Source: Corinectria fuckeliana
Taxonomy: Eukaryota > Ascomycota > Sordariomycetes > Hypocreales > Nectriaceae
Length of the DNA: 64,000 nt
Assembly (NCBI GenBank): GCA_019137255.1
Contig: WPDH01000049.1
Location: 248,001-312,000, forward strand
Direction of reading: 5' to 3'
Both the position numbers and the translations under genes were made by a program. The number at the start of each line of letters is the position of its first letter. The stretch's first letter is position 1. Of the stretch, positions 22,233-34,898 are shown piece by piece. Under the pieces are notes generated by a model that was not told the origin of the DNA, ran no database searches, and saw nothing but the letters and a program-made list of their open reading frames with translations.

Positions 22233-23464
22233 ATGCCGGTGAGTAACTCCCCGAGACGGCCCAAACTCAAAGGGATCCGAAAAAGGCTGACCGTGATGGG
22301 CCAAAGATCGGGGACCTCCTCGCCCAGATCAGTGGTGGCGATGGGCCCTCCTCCAACCCCGCACCGACCGTCTCGCGGGCAAACACCTTGCCCAAGCGGA
22401 AAGCTGACGAAGACCTCCGTCTGAGTACCTCCAAGACGGCCCGGACGACAACATTATCTAGCACCGTGACCTCACGGCCCCCGGCCTTCAGACCCACTCA
22501 GTCGGTTGAGACATCGGCCCCGTCTTCGAGATCAAATCAACCATCGCGGCCGCTCGACCGGCCGATCCCCTCCCAGCGACCCACGAATGGGGCCAACTCC
22601 AAACCCAGCGTGCTCTCCTCTAGGCCGCTGAATGGAACCAACCGAGTCCAGAAGTCTGCACTTCCCAGCAGACCCTCCCCCGGGCCATCAAGCGCTCCCG
22701 CAGCATCTCGAGCGGCACCAAAGAAGGGGTCGTTTGCCGAGATTCTTGCACGAGGTCAGCGTGCACAGGCGGTGATGGGTCAGGTCGGCAAGATCCAACA
22801 CAAAAAGGTCCAGAAAGGTGCGGCTGCGGTGGCAAAGCGGGACAAAGACGAGCCCAAGCTCGACCCACGGGCTTCGAATAGGAAACTGCCCCAGAAGCCT
22901 TCAGGATATTCTGGCACCTCCAAACACAGTCAAAAGAACGGCCCCCCGGTCAACGGAAGTAACAAGGACGGGCGTAATGCCAAGGCACCGGCACCGGCAA
23001 CAAAGGCAGACCGGGCCAAGACGGCCGCAGTAGAGGAAGAACGCGAGAAAAAGTTCAAGAAGGCAGCTGCAGCAACGACAGGGTACACCGGTACTGCGAG
23101 ACCCAAACCTGGAGGCGCGGCCAAAAATCACAACGTAGTGCGCGGGGGTGCTCTTCTCAACACACCAGCTCCTCGACCAGTCTCGTCCAAGTCACACCTC
23201 GACGATGGATATGACGAGGACATGGATGATTTCATTGACTACGACGATGAGGAAGATGGTGCAGGAGGTCCTCGCTACGGTTATGACTCGGAGGGATCCT
23301 CCGATATGGAGGCAGGACTCGAAGATATTGATGGCGAGGAACGTCGAGCCGAATACATTGCTCGCCGCGAGGACATCGAGGAAGAGCGCTTGGAACGCAC
23401 CCTCAAGCAGGCCAAAGAGGACCGCAAACGCAAGGCCCTCGAGGCACTCCGCCGCCGTCATTGA
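22233..23464 (+). CDS. SPT2: SPT2-like chromatin protein (histone H3-H4 chaperone)
   Basis: A six-nucleotide coding exon (22233-22238, Met-Pro) is joined across a 68-bp intron (GTGAGT donor, CCAAAG acceptor) to exon 22307-23464, giving 387 residues. The N-terminus becomes MPIGDLLAQIS, which I recall as typical of fungal SPT2. The middle is a long basic, Ser/Pro-rich disordered region. The C-terminus has the SPT2 domain: acidic DDGYDEDMDDFIDYDD, then an Arg/Glu-rich helix ending RKRKALEALRRRH. Yeast Spt2 binds H3-H4 and DNA and suppresses cryptic transcription behind Pol II. The microexon is easily missed, and the domain call does not depend on it. Confidence 0.88.
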
Positions 23465-24796
23465 AGCACCCTTATCTCCATATGTAGCTCTCCTTTCGGC
23501 TTCCCTCAACGACGGGTTCTTTTTGTGTGTTTTTTTACTTGCTTTGCGAGAACGTGGTCACGGTCGAGACTCTTGGAAAGGGAGGCGTTATTTCCGACAT
23601 TTTACATCGTTTCCCTTTTGCTTTCTTCTGCCTTTTTTACACTACGGCTACATTAGCGACGGAGTTGAACCTCATTTACCCCTCCCCCCCCCATCACAAA
23701 ACGCCCGCGGAACAACCACACCATAAGGCTCACCTTACACTCACACACTCAAACGGATGCACGGGCATGGGCATGGCATGGCGCGGTCAGAGACGGTTTG
23801 GGACAAGGAGGTCCGGTTGGGCTTGAATTGCATAGGAGCGATTTGCACTGGGGCAAGGCGAACGGAGGGCGTATGTAGATATCAGGGGTGGTTCAGCATG
23901 GTACCTGTCTAGACTTAATTTGAAAGAGTACACATCCTCAACTTCTGTGCTTCTTGCCATGATTGCTCGTGTCCGTTTGGGTTCCTCTGCATTGTCAAGC
24001 ACTTGTTGAAATGTGAGGCAGCTTCGTGACATATCACGACAGTTCTGCGGTCGGTAGTCCATGATACTACCACAAGTAAAATCTGCAACGAAGAGTACCT
24101 AAACAGAGGAGCAAGTTCAGTCAAATAGATGTCCGCATAGAGATGCACATCGCCACTTCGTGATGCTGTATAGAAACCCTAGCAATTTTCAGAAAGGTCA
24201 GAATTTTGTATTATACAGGTGTCTAGGTATCAAGCGGCCATCAACCAGAATCGTAAAAAAACGCCATTTTGCCCTATATGCATCCCGAGTCCAACAACAA
24301 GAGATCAAGAGTCCAGTAAACAGCAGGAGGAAAGGCCGACAGAGGTCTAAGACAAAGTAAAAACCTCATATCAAGGTGATAGTCAAGTGTCGATCATCTT
24401 CATAATATGCCAATGACCCGAATGAGAGCTCTACATGGCAGCCCTGCGAGCGTTCGAAGCGAGTGCCCAAGACATATTAGATGAGACAGCAATTTGACCG
24501 AGCCACGTGGTGTTAATCCCGGCATGCACACTTCAGAACAACTTTCTGGCAAGCAGTCGGTTTGTTAAAACCTAGTAGACACTCCAAGAGAGAACACTTG
24601 AACGCAAGCAAAACAAGAAGCACGCTCGTGAAGCTACTTGCGGGACAAACGGTGCTGATGCGAATCTCAGGACAACTATCCATTCAGTACAGAGACCCAT
24701 GAAAGAATGGAAATATCCATGAGGGGCTGCTCCCATGATGTAAAAGCCACACACTATCTTTCGTTCAAATCCACCGAGACGTGATATTCCTAAAGA
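23465..24796. other. Convergent intergenic region
   Basis: 1.33 kb between the stop codons of SPT2 and the CCCH/NUFIP-type gene. No frame here shows coding bias or motifs. Confidence 0.5.
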
Positions 24797-26672
24797 TCAG
24801 GGGAGATCGTCGCTCTTGGACTGCTTCCCACCTGTGCTGCCGTAGGGCCTCAGCAGCCAACCCTGGTAATGCTTAATTCCCTGGGTGCCGTTACTATTGG
24901 CACTGGGGATGATGGACGGCGGCGGATTGCGACGAGGAAGGCCAGGCTCTCGTTTGATAGGAGGAGGGGGAAGGGAAGCAGAGGCAGCAGGGAGCAAGCT
25001 GGGGGTGGGCTGAGACGGGGGGGTATCGTGATCCTTCTTGGGTTCCTTCTTGACCTCGGCTGGATCGACGGGCTTCATGAGACCCTTCTGGCGAAGGTAG
25101 TGAATGGATTGCAGCACGGTGAGATCCTCCTGTTCCTTATCGTTGAGGATCAAACGTTGCTGAATCGTGAGCCGGCCGTTGTTGGCCTCGCGCTCCTTGA
25201 CGGCTGCTTCTCTGACCTCAGGATCATGGACGAAGCGGCACTTGCCCTTCTTGCCGCATGTTCCACCAGTGGAATAATATTTGCAATGTTTGGATACGTC
25301 GGCTTTCTTTGCGGGAGGAGGTGGCGGGGGAGCAACATGGGATCGAGTAGACATGACTTCTGGCTTCTCATCATCCGAAGACTCCTCGGAAGGGCCTCTC
25401 ATTTCATCGCCCTCGTCTCCTTGTTCTCGCTTTCGCTTGATGGACGACTCAACTTTGCGAAGCTGTCGCCTGAGTTTATCGGCTTGTTTCTCGAGCGAGG
25501 AAGCCTTGTCTTCGCCGTCGTGTGCCAGCTCGGCAGCCTTCTTAGCCTCAACACGGGCCTTGGTAGGGAAATGCTTCTTTCGGTCCGCTAGGAAGGCGGC
25601 AACATCCTTGACGCTGTGGAGGGTTAGCATGACAGACACGTCAGAGGTGCGTGTAAACTTACCGGAGGGTTTCCTGTCCGATCAGGTCGTTAAGCACCTT
25701 CTCCTCACCCTCGTCATCTTCGGATTCCGAGTCCATTCCAGGCGTCAGGCCAAGTGTATTGATCTTGCGCTTCTTCTTCTTTCCCACCGAAGGGGTCTCT
25801 GGCTTGTGGTGGGCGGGCTCGTTGTTGCTAGGTTTGTTATGGCGTGGCTTGTCATTTCCGTGAAAGCCACCGCGCCCACGAGAGCCTCCGTCCCGATGGC
25901 CACCTCGGCCACGGCGGGCACTCTTGCCATAGTAGGCCTCCTGGTGGTGAGGGCCAGGCTGGGGAGGGGGTCCAGGATAGACAGGATACTGTGCTGGAGG
26001 GTAATGGGCGGCACGAGGATCATGGGGATATGGCTGGCCGTAATTACCGTTCACGGGAGGCGGAGCTGCCTCATGCTCATAGCTGGGACGCATCGGACCC
26101 ACCATGGGGGGCTTTGCAGCACCGCGATCGTTGTAACTGCCTCGGGATCTGGGGTTTCCATAATGACCCTGGGGCGCTGGCCCTTGACCATTCCACTGGG
26201 CTTGGTTAGGAGGAGGCGGACCCTGGTAGGGGGCGCCGTACTGCTGGGGGGCACCGTACGGCGGCTGCTGGGGATACTGCGATGGCGGATATGGCTGAGG
26301 GGCGTAGTTGGGGTGGTAGTTGCTGGGTGGCATCGGGATGGGGGCATGGCCATGGGGAGGAGCGTGGCCATGCTCAGGAGGCCACTGAGGCTGCGGAGGC
26401 GGATAGGTGCCAGCGGGAGGATGAGCGCCTCCATAGGGAGGTGGGTTGTGGGCGGGATAGGGTTGACTGGAGTATTCGTAATGCCCCTGCGGCGAGCCGT
26501 GATAGTCGCCGCGACCTCCAGAGTAATGCCCACCACGACCGCGTGTGTGATGTGATGCTCCGCCTCGGGCCTGGCCGTGCTGAGGGTAGGAAGGAGCTGG
26601 ATGGCCGTAGTTTGGATGTCCACCTGACGCCGCTGGAGGTGGCGGCGGAGGGCCGTATCCGTATGCCGACAT
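24797..26672 (-). CDS. NUFIP-domain and CCCH zinc-finger protein
   Basis: Exons 25663-26672 and 24797-25613 are separated by a 49-bp intron (GTAAGT donor, CTAAC branch site) and give 608 residues. The first about 290 residues are Pro/Gly/Tyr/His-rich and likely disordered, with RGRGG motifs. A basic KKKKRK patch and an acidic stretch follow. The NUFIP1 core at about 325-355 reads AAFLADRKKHFPTKARVEAK. A coiled-coil-like Lys/Arg/Glu region comes next, then one CCCH finger (C447-x8-C-x5-C-x3-H). NUFIP1/Rsa1 family proteins act in box C/D snoRNP assembly, so a nuclear RNP-assembly role is inferred. RNA binding by the finger is likely but unproven. Confidence 0.82.
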
Positions 26673-27426
26673 TACTCAAGGGTCATGCAGTGGACGGGAA
26701 GTGTGGTGTGGTTGCTGAGGCGAGGCGGGGGATTTGCGAATCGTGGCTGACGAGTCTCTCGATGGCGAAGCTGGGAGAATGGTGGAAAAGGCAGGATTTA
26801 CTTTGCGGTAGGAGGAGGGAGGAGGGAGGGGAGGACGGGATGGAGTCTCAGACGGGAACCTTGATGAGGGCAGGGCCGAGCGCGAAATGCAGGTACGGAC
26901 GGAGTACGGACGTACAGGCGGAAGCACCGAAAACGGAGGGGGAGAATGAACCAACAGCGGAGAATAGGAGCATCCACTGCAATGGACAGAGGGAACGAGG
27001 AACAAAGGAGCAAGACGCTGCCGACGACGATGTGGCCGTCGAGGTAGGAAGTTAGGAAAAGCAGACACGAAACTACTTAGCTACTACCTAGACCTACTTA
27101 GGCGGTAAGCTGTCTGAGTCGCGGCAAAAACGTGATGGCTAGGTATCCTGCAACGCTAGTCTTCTCCCGGAAGGCGGTGAGGGCCATTGGTCGCAGTGTA
27201 CTAGCTCAAACTGGATTAGCGGCTCCTGCATTCTGGAACTTCGTTCTTTTTCTGCCATGGCCCAAGTTTCTTTAGTGCTGCGTCTCAAGGCCATCACAAA
27301 CTCACAGTTTAATCTTGGCTCATCATGTTGCAATAACCTCGTTGATGTCCTCCTATTAGCAATGACCTTTTGTCTCTCTCTATAAGAAAAGGAACAGCCG
27401 ACGATTTAGAAACCCCGGGATTGAAT
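26673..27426. promoter_or_regulatory. Divergent promoter of the NUFIP-type gene and RPC25
   Basis: 754 bp between divergent starts. Contains a TAGGTA/TACCTA cluster at 27064-27110. No gene seen. Confidence 0.45.
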
Positions 27427-28274
27427 ATGTTTATTCTGGTACATCTCAGTGCCCCGCTATCACAAACTCCCAAGTATACCTTCAATAGATTACTGACATT
27501 CCGAATAGACCAAGATCTCCGATCTGGTGCAGGTTGCACCGGAAGATTTCTCAAAGAGGAGCATAGATGCCATCGAGGACAACATCAACGCAAAGTACTC
27601 CAACAAGGTCCAGCTACTCATCAACAACTTAGTTGTCTGCTCGCTCAGACAGGAGATAGAAGACTCACTCACACGCGGTAACAGGTCATCCAAAAGATCG
27701 GACTCTGCATCTGCATCTATGACATCCTCTGGACCTCGGAAGGCCTGATTGGTCATGGAACCGGCCTGGTCAACATCAACGGTTCGTCATGTCCACGACT
27801 TCCCCCTCCGACCTGCTTCGCTAAGGAAACGCATTGCAGCCGAGTTCCGCATGGTCGTGTTCCGCCCCTTCAAAGGCGAGGTCATGCTTGGGAGGATACG
27901 TAGCTCCACGCCGGCGGGCATCAATCTGAGGACCGACTTCTTTGACGATATCTTCGTCCCGTTTGAGGAGCTCCCCGAGGGAGCCGAATAGTAAGACATT
28001 GGCTTCTGTGTACCGACGATGAATATTTCAGGAGCTGATGATGTCCAACAGCAACCACAGCGAACAGCTCTGGATCTGGAACTTTGACGAGGAGCGGCTG
28101 TTCTACGATAACCATGAGATGGTGCGCTTCCAGGTAGTTGACGAGGAGTGGCACGACCAAGCTCCGGCCGGTCCGTCCCAGGCTGACGACGCGCCCCCAA
28201 AGACGCCGTACAGGATAAAGGCTAGCATGGCTGCTGAAGGACTGGGTGTTTGCCTATGGTGGGATGGAGCGTAG
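27427..28274 (+). CDS. RPC25: RNA polymerase III subunit RPC25 (RPC8, Rpb7 paralogue)
   Basis: Five exons, 27427-27438 (12 nt), 27509-27607, 27685-27781, 27840-27990 and 28052-28274, give 193 residues. With Rpc17 it forms the Pol III stalk needed for initiation at tRNA and 5S genes. The N-terminal RNP-like domain starts MFILTKISDLVQVAPEDF and includes KIGLCICIYDI. The C-terminal OB domain contains FRMVVFRPFKGEVMLGRI, FFDDIFVPFEELP, EQLWIWNFDEE and GLGVCLWW, the typical Rpc25 ending. All splice phases fit. The second intron uses a weak GTCCAG donor but is required by the conserved sequence across the junction. Confidence 0.92.
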
Positions 28275-28394
28275 CGGATTGACGAGAGAAGGACACGACA
28301 AAATGATAGATGGGATGGAAAGACACAAACATAGCAAGGTGTGAGGGCATTCGCGACTAGATCTGCTGGTGTATAATTTGCTCGTTCTATGAAT

Positions 28395-29348
28395 CTACGA
28401 TTTGATACCCGCCAACAAACGCTCCTCGACATCATCCAGCACTGAGTAGTGTTCGACAACAGCCAAATTCTCGCTCTCGGCCTTGAACTGCTTGTCCGGG
28501 TCCTGGCCAGGGCCCCCCAAGGGGTTGACCGGCTGCTGCTGCTGCATCTGCTGGGCGACCTGGCTGGCCGCTGGAATTGTGTTAGGTTTGTGCGGAAGCT
28601 AGCTCTGGACGGGGATACATACCGTTATCGCTACCGAGGAGGAAGACATAGACGAATTGGAGACCGAAGATGCACAGAAAGTACCAGCTGATGCTGGACA
28701 TCCATCGAGGATCCATGTCCTTGGTCTGCACACCTGCCTGCAGCATGCTCTTGAACTTGATAGTGAGGGGGAAAGGCAGTTTCACTATTCCCTAGCGGTC
28801 AGATAAACCTCAATGCATCGAAACGGGTCACATACTGATGACATAGCCGCTGAAAAAGGCATTGATCCAGCTCATGATGAGGGTGTTAGGGATGATCATG
28901 GCCATGTTGTTCTTCATCATGCCCATCATGCCATCCATGGCGCTGGGGTCGGACAGCGGGTTCGCCGGGGGCTGGCCCTTCTTCTCAGGCTCCTTGAGGT
29001 AGGCGCCGGACTCGTAGCCAGCGGCGAGGGTCTCGCGGCGGGCCTCAAAGGCCTTCTGGGAGAGGGCGTGGTGGTTGGCGCGCAGGGTGACGCCCTTGCC
29101 GAGGAAGCGCTGCTCGCGCATGGCCTTGGTGTCCTGCTTCTTGGGGGCCGTGGCCATGAGCACGGAGGCGTAGTGGCGCAGGACACCCGTCAGGACCATG
29201 ACGACGGTGATGGGGATGAGGATCCAGTAGCTAAGGCAAGACGTGGGTGGTTAGCAGCTTGGACGCTGGGAGGGGGGAGGGGGAGGGAAGCTCGCACGTA
29301 CAACAGCTGGGGATCCCTGTGGAAGGTCTGGACGGGGACTTGGGCCAT
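28395..29348 (-). CDS. EMC3: ER membrane protein complex subunit 3
   Basis: Exons 29302-29348, 28836-29230, 28623-28784 and 28395-28570 give 259 residues, the usual EMC3 length. EMC3 is the Oxa1/YidC-related insertase core of the ER membrane complex, which inserts tail-anchored and multipass proteins. Visible features are an N-terminal helix (FYWILIPITVVMVLTGVL), a charged cytosolic loop, an Oxa1-like stretch with GMMKNNMAMIIPNTLIMSWI, KLPFPLTIKFKSMLQ, a third helix near SWYFLCIFGLQFVYVFLLG, and a Gln-rich tail. The gene is divergent from SPC2 and convergent with RPC25 across only 120 bp. Confidence 0.94.
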
Positions 29349-29835
29349 TGTGTCGACGGCAGGCGGCCAGAGGCTTGCAATTCGGGGGATGTGAAGTGTG
29401 TCGTTAGTAGTGAGGCTGCGACTCTCTGATTCTGCTGCCGACGACGTGAGATATCAGCTTGGATGGAAGAAGTCGCCAAATAGCCACCTGCACCACCGTG
29501 GCAGCTTACCTAATTCCGCCAGGGCCGGGCGCTGCCAAGCCGAATACTACTTATTAGTACTAGTACTAACAGAGGTGACACCCCTGGACAGCCCGTCGGG
29601 TCCATTTTAGCACGCTGCACGCAACAGCACCCGCTGTAATTCAGGATACGTGCCACTGAAACCCCAGACAATTCAGTGGGGGTTCCGACGGACAAGAAGG
29701 GCCAGCTATCCACAAGCTCCTCGGCCACCTAAACCTGGAAGTCAGGCACATAATAGTATCTAGGTGAAGTTGTCGAGACTACCAATACCACCATATCACG
29801 AAGCGCAATTCCGTCGTTCGTCTCCTCCACTCACC
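29349..29835. promoter_or_regulatory. Divergent promoter of EMC3 and SPC2
   Basis: 487 bp between two genes for ER membrane protein biogenesis. No known element such as an unfolded-protein-response site could be pinned down by eye. Confidence 0.5.
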
Positions 29836-30692
29836 ATGGCCAACGCCACCGAGAAGATCTCGGTTTACAACCTCGCAGGTCCGTCTCCCTTCTCCCTCCA
29901 AGTTCCTCAACACGTCCAACCCCCCCGAGCTCTGTCCCCTTGAGCTTCCCCCTCTACGTCGCCTTGCGTTCCGCCCTTCTGACACGGTGGCTCCTAGACC
30001 TCAAGAACACCTCCGACGACGCCATCCCCAACTACCTCAACTCCCTCAAGTTCAAGCAGTCGCACTTCCTCACCGACGTGCGCCTGGCGCTGGGCTATAG
30101 CGCCTTCGCCCTGGCCGCCGCCTGCTTCCTCTGGGACTATAAGCTCGGCTTCGAGAGCACCAAGCACTTCACTGCTGCGGCCGTCGGGCTGTACTCCCTG
30201 ATCAACACCGCCTTGACAGTATGGGTCACTGTGCGTGAGAAGGGGATTGTGTACGAGGGCGCCGCCCCGTCCGGCGAAACGGTACAAACCTCCCTTGTCC
30301 TCGTGGCCTTCAACACGGGACAGTCGCTAATACGCATCTTGCTGCAGATCTCCATCACCACCTCGACCAAGAAGAACGTCCCCGTCTACAACCTTACTGT
30401 CACCGTCACCGGCAAAGACTCCAATAAGCGCGCCTTCAAGATCGCCAAGCCCTTCCCCGCTTGGTTCGACCAGACCGGCCAGTTCGTCGCCCTGCCCTTC
30501 CAGGAGATGCTGGCCTCTTCCGTGCCGCTCATTGGCAAGTGTGATCCCCAGCGCGTCGCCGTCTCCCAAGAGCTTCTCGATGCGAACCCAGATGTTCTCG
30601 ATGCCATTCTTGCTGCCAATTCAGCAACTGCCGGAAGTTCAACGGCTGCCGAAACTCCTGGCAAGAAGACAAGCAAGAGACGGAAGGCGTAA
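29836..30692 (+). CDS. SPC2: Signal peptidase complex subunit 2 (SPCS2/SPC25)
   Basis: Exons 29836-29878, 29998-30281 and 30348-30692 give 223 residues. SPC2 is the non-catalytic signal-peptidase subunit that contacts the translocon. Landmarks are DAIPNYLNSLKFKQSH, TDVRLALGYSAFALAAACF (first membrane helix), DYKLGFESTKHFTAAAVGLY (second helix), then KKNVPVYNLTVTVTG and a basic tail KKTSKRRKA. The second intron (30282-30347) is 66 nt, stop-free and in frame. Its GTACAA donor, CTAAT branch site and GCAG acceptor, together with the family sequence across the junction, support removal. The ATG is in CACCATGG context. Confidence 0.92.
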
Positions 30693-31049
30693 GCAGAGGT
30701 TTAGGGAAGTTTGGTCAAACGGGGAAAATACAGAAACAAAATAGGCTGCATGTGTAGGATACGGCGTTCAGGGAGGAGCGTATGTCAATACCTTTGCATT
30801 AAGAAGTTTGGCCATGACATCTAGTCTAGGGCGTCATGAACACGTGTCTCGAGAGGCGCATTGCAACTGGAATCTGACACAATATCGAACAATATCCAGC
30901 TACACCATGTCCATCGTTGTATATGAATATATTGGCCCTCACATGCAGCCTCCGGGATATGTAATCCAAATGCCTATATCCTAACCCGCCCACTGAAACC
31001 GTGTACCTCCGCCCAAACTTGCAATCTTAGAACGCACCGGTAACCGGCT
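30693..31049. other. Convergent 3' regions
   Basis: 357 bp between the SPC2 and MMS19 stop codons; no gene seen. Confidence 0.5.
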
Positions 31050-34000
31050 TTACTTCAACTCTGCCCAAGCTGCCCTTGCCATCCGGGCCGTCCTCCTTAG
31101 GTCTCTCACCCGATGCCCGCACGCCAATGTCAGCTGTCTCTCCACCTGTGACGCATGCGGCAGCAGATGCTGAGACTCAAATATCCGAGGAAGACCTCCT
31201 GTAATCTCGAGCGCCAGTTTCCCGCACCCTGCCTGGGTTTCGGCATCGATAGCAGCAGGAATATAGTCCTCTGGCAGCCAGTCTGGCTTCTGCGTCGACG
31301 TGGGCTTGTTGGAGAAGACGTTGGTGCAAATCTTGATGATGCTACGGAGATGGTCTTTGCCCTTTTCAGGGGCTTCCACGAGAATGTTCTTCAAAACGTC
31401 GAGGGCGGCCTTTGCATCTGCGCCGACGCCGATATTCTGAGCGACAGCAATTGAGATGCGGAGTATCTTGTCCGCGTCTGCCTCGTAGATGGGAAAGCTC
31501 ATGTGCTTTACCATCAGTAGCACGCCAATGCTGAAGTTCGTCCTCATAAGCTGGTCCGTAACCGCAGGGTCCGCGCCGACAGCGACCTGCAGCATGGGGC
31601 TGACGAGCTCGAAGTACACCTTCTGCATCCACAAAGGCTTGACTATGGCATAGTTCTCTTTCGTCAGTGGCTCTTGAGGAGCTACAATCATCTCCAGCTG
31701 GCGACCGAAGTTGTGACCAATCTTGGCATCTTTCGGCGCTTCCCTAAAGAGTTGCAAAAGTCCCTTTGCTTCTTTTCCAATGTATCTCCTCATCATTCCG
31801 GCAGCGAGTGCATAAGTAGGCTTGATCTGCTCCAAGCGATGGATCTGATTGTCGTCTGAAGAGGAGGTCTTCACCACACTCGTCGAAAGCTGTTCTAGTG
31901 TTGTGATTAGGCCCTGTAGCGTCTCGATCTTGTATTTGTTTGCCAAGGTAGTAAGGATAGACAGAGTAACTGGCTTAGCAAAGCCGTCACTGCTCTTCCC
32001 GTCTAAGGATGATCCGCTAATGATTAACTCTTGGGCAACGCCACCATTAAACTGAAGATGACATATTAGCTTGGAAATTGAAATTAAAACCAGGCAGACT
32101 TACCAGACGCTCTATCGAGGAAGGCCTCAGGGCTTCCAATATCGTAAATGACAAAACATTCAAGGAATCGAGCACCAACCAGCTCCATTCCGACCCATTC
32201 TCGATGATGGACTGCTCATATCCTGAAGCCTTCTGCTCCTCCGGAATGGTTTTAGGAACGCTGATGAATTCCTCCCGGAAAAGACTGATGGCAAAGCCAT
32301 CAGCCTGAAACGAGCCCTGTTGCGCCTCACTCATTTCATGCACAACAAAGCCAGCCAGAGCAGATATGAGGTGGAGATACTGGTTCTCAGAAGCCCGGTC
32401 CACACCATTGAAGTCATCGCTAAGAGTGAGGGCTCTCTTCCCGAGAACAGGTTGTGACGCGACCGTCTTCGTAGCCCGGCGATAAAGCTGGCGGGCAGTA
32501 GATAGACTGACAAGTATGAACTCGTTACGAACCTCAGCAACCGACAACGTTTGAGAGACAATGGACTGCCTCCCGCCAGTAAGTCCAGTCTGCTCTACAT
32601 CAAGATGGGCAAGCTCGGGATAACTCTCTTGTACCCTCTGTAGCCAAGATTCGGCCTCAAAGCGAAGCTGCTGGTCTGTACTGCCAGCAAGGCAGGCATC
32701 GTTGAAGTACCTAACGGTGGACTGGATCGAAGCCACCAACGAGCACCAGACATTCGGGGTCGTCTTGGCATCAAGAGAAGCAAAGAGCTCTGACAGCAAT
32801 GACTGGGTGTAATAGAGGAAATGATCGAGGCCATTGGACGCAGTCTTTGGCAACTCGGAGCAGCCCACGAAAGCTAGATGTGCACCAAGATCCATGATTA
32901 TCCGCGGGGCCTCTTCGTTGCTTCCGTTTTGCCAGCTAGATCGGATGACGGACATGGCTTTGTCGACCAGCGGCTTGAAGCCACTCGTGTATGACCGGGT
33001 TGCCCGCTGAAGCGCTTTGGTAGTCTCATCAACGAGGTCATCAAAGCCTTCCAAAGGAGCGTTCTGAGAACTAGACCGCAAAATTATGGCAAAGAGAGAT
33101 TCACAGATCTGTGAGCAAGTCCCCTCCGGAAGTAATCGTTCGGATGAAACACCTCCAAATTCTGATGAAGGGCTGAAAGACTTGGCAGGCCGTTGGCACA
33201 CTAAAGCTCCAGCGCCTTGAACTGCCTGAGACATGATTTTGATGTCATCATGAGGGACATCGGACTTCGAACCTTTCTCCACAATGGCTTTGTAGATCTC
33301 GTTATAGAGAGGTTTAAAGAAGGAATCGATCGACGCGAAATCCTCCCGATCCTCCGCAGACATTTCTGTATCGGTCAACAGAAGCCGCGTCTCCAAAATC
33401 ACATAGAGGATTTTGAGGAGGTCCTGGCTATGCACCGGGGCCTTAGCGTGCCGCAGATTCTCCTTGATATGGGTAATGGCCGGGGCCGCCATCAGCACAA
33501 ACGCACTGGGCTTAGCACTAAGCACACTGACTAGCAGCCGGCCAGATGATGATGTGTAAGTAGTATTAGCCAGGTCAGTTACACAGTCGCGCGTGACAGC
33601 TAGCGTGTAATCTCGAAGGCTGTCCCCTTTGAGTCTCGTTGTGAGAGCCTTAAGCACCTCCAGGGTGCCCCAGATGGTGTCCTCGATTTCACCATTCCGC
33701 ACCTCGTACTTGAGGCTACCCCATATCTGGTTGACATACGGGTTGATCGATTGATCGGGGTTGCTATACTCATCCAAGCATGCTCGGATGGTTTTGAGGA
33801 TGTCCACCTACAAGCGGTCAGCAGATGTAGCTGCCAAGCGTGCAGTTGCGATAGGTTTACCTTGACATTGACCGTCACACCGTCTCCTTGATCCAGTTTA
33901 CCCAGTAGAAAGGGGATAGTCTTGTCTGCGAGAAGATAGGTGGCTGAGAAGCATTTTCGCAGTTGCAGTTTCAGGGCTTCAGGGGTTATGCCAGTTTGCG

Positions 34001-34898
34001 ATGCGCGGGGCAGCGCAATCGGAAAGTAAAGCTTGAAGGCACCGTAAACCTCATCCAATACCTCCTTGGAAGGAGAATACTCGACGATGAAGATTCTCAG
34101 GATGTCGAACCAGACCATCAGGCACTCGGGGTCCCTTTCATTTCGACAGAGTTGAAGGAGATCCACCATGAAGCCAGCAGAGGACCCGTGTTTGTGCTGC
34201 AGGTCGCTAGCGACTTCCGGGGTCGTCATTAAAAGGAAAATGAGCTCGTAAATGGTAAGTCGTGTATTTGACACTTGGCGCGGGAAGTCATCTTTCAACG
34301 CGCAGACCTTCTGGATGATGTCGTTTCCGCTTTGCTTTTGAAACGACTTCATGCCTACTATGCGTGCCAGGGCGCTGGCCGACGACAGAATGCCAGCTTT
34401 GTGATCCACTTCAAACATGGCACCGAAAAAGCTGACCAAAAGCTTCACTATGAGACTGTTAGACATGAGCTTCGTGTAAATCTAGAACGCTTGCGCACCT
34501 TGGCTTGGTTTCAGGGCGTCCTTGTTTAAGAAATCAAGGGTTCGAGAGAGGAATTCCAGAGCTGAGAGAAGTTAGCATTACTGCGACAGGCTGTGAATGA
34601 TAGCGATTGGTCACCCTTGGCTCTCGCTGTCCAGTCAGGAGTGTCATCGCCATCTTCTGCCTCGATGGCACTCCCTGGCATCCAGGGTTGCACAGCTTCA
34701 ACCCACCGAGCAACCGGGTTCAAGCTGGGGGCACCAGTTTGAATTTCTGTAACAGTTATAAAAAGCTCGTCGCTGAAAGAAGAAGACGCGGCTGTTTTTG
34801 GGAAACACACCTTTGGCTGCGTTCTGGGCGATGCCCGTCTGTCGCCCCTCATCGTCAGCGAGAACGTATTCCAACGCCAGCTGCCGGAAGTCAGCCAT
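31050..34898 (-). CDS. MMS19: Cytosolic Fe-S assembly and DNA repair factor MMS19/MET18
   Basis: Six exons, 34811-34898, 34615-34746, 34499-34561, 33861-34447, 32104-33807 and 31050-32051, give 1191 residues, typical of fungal MMS19. It is a HEAT-repeat scaffold of the CIA targeting complex that delivers Fe-S clusters to DNA polymerases, helicases (XPD) and other nuclear enzymes. Diagnostic segments are the N-terminal MMS19 domain (LLVSFFGAMFEVDHKAGILS; GITPEALKLQLRKCFSATYL; TIPFLLGKLD) and the C-terminal end RQLTLACGHRVRDLRRTARM followed by AWAELK. All introns have GT-AG ends, and frame continuity is exact. The gene is divergent from ATP11. Confidence 0.92.

Noticed and set aside
25281..26555. 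424-codon forward open frame
   Set aside because: Antisense to the Pro/Gly-rich CCCH/NUFIP-type gene, spans its intron, and has no motif.
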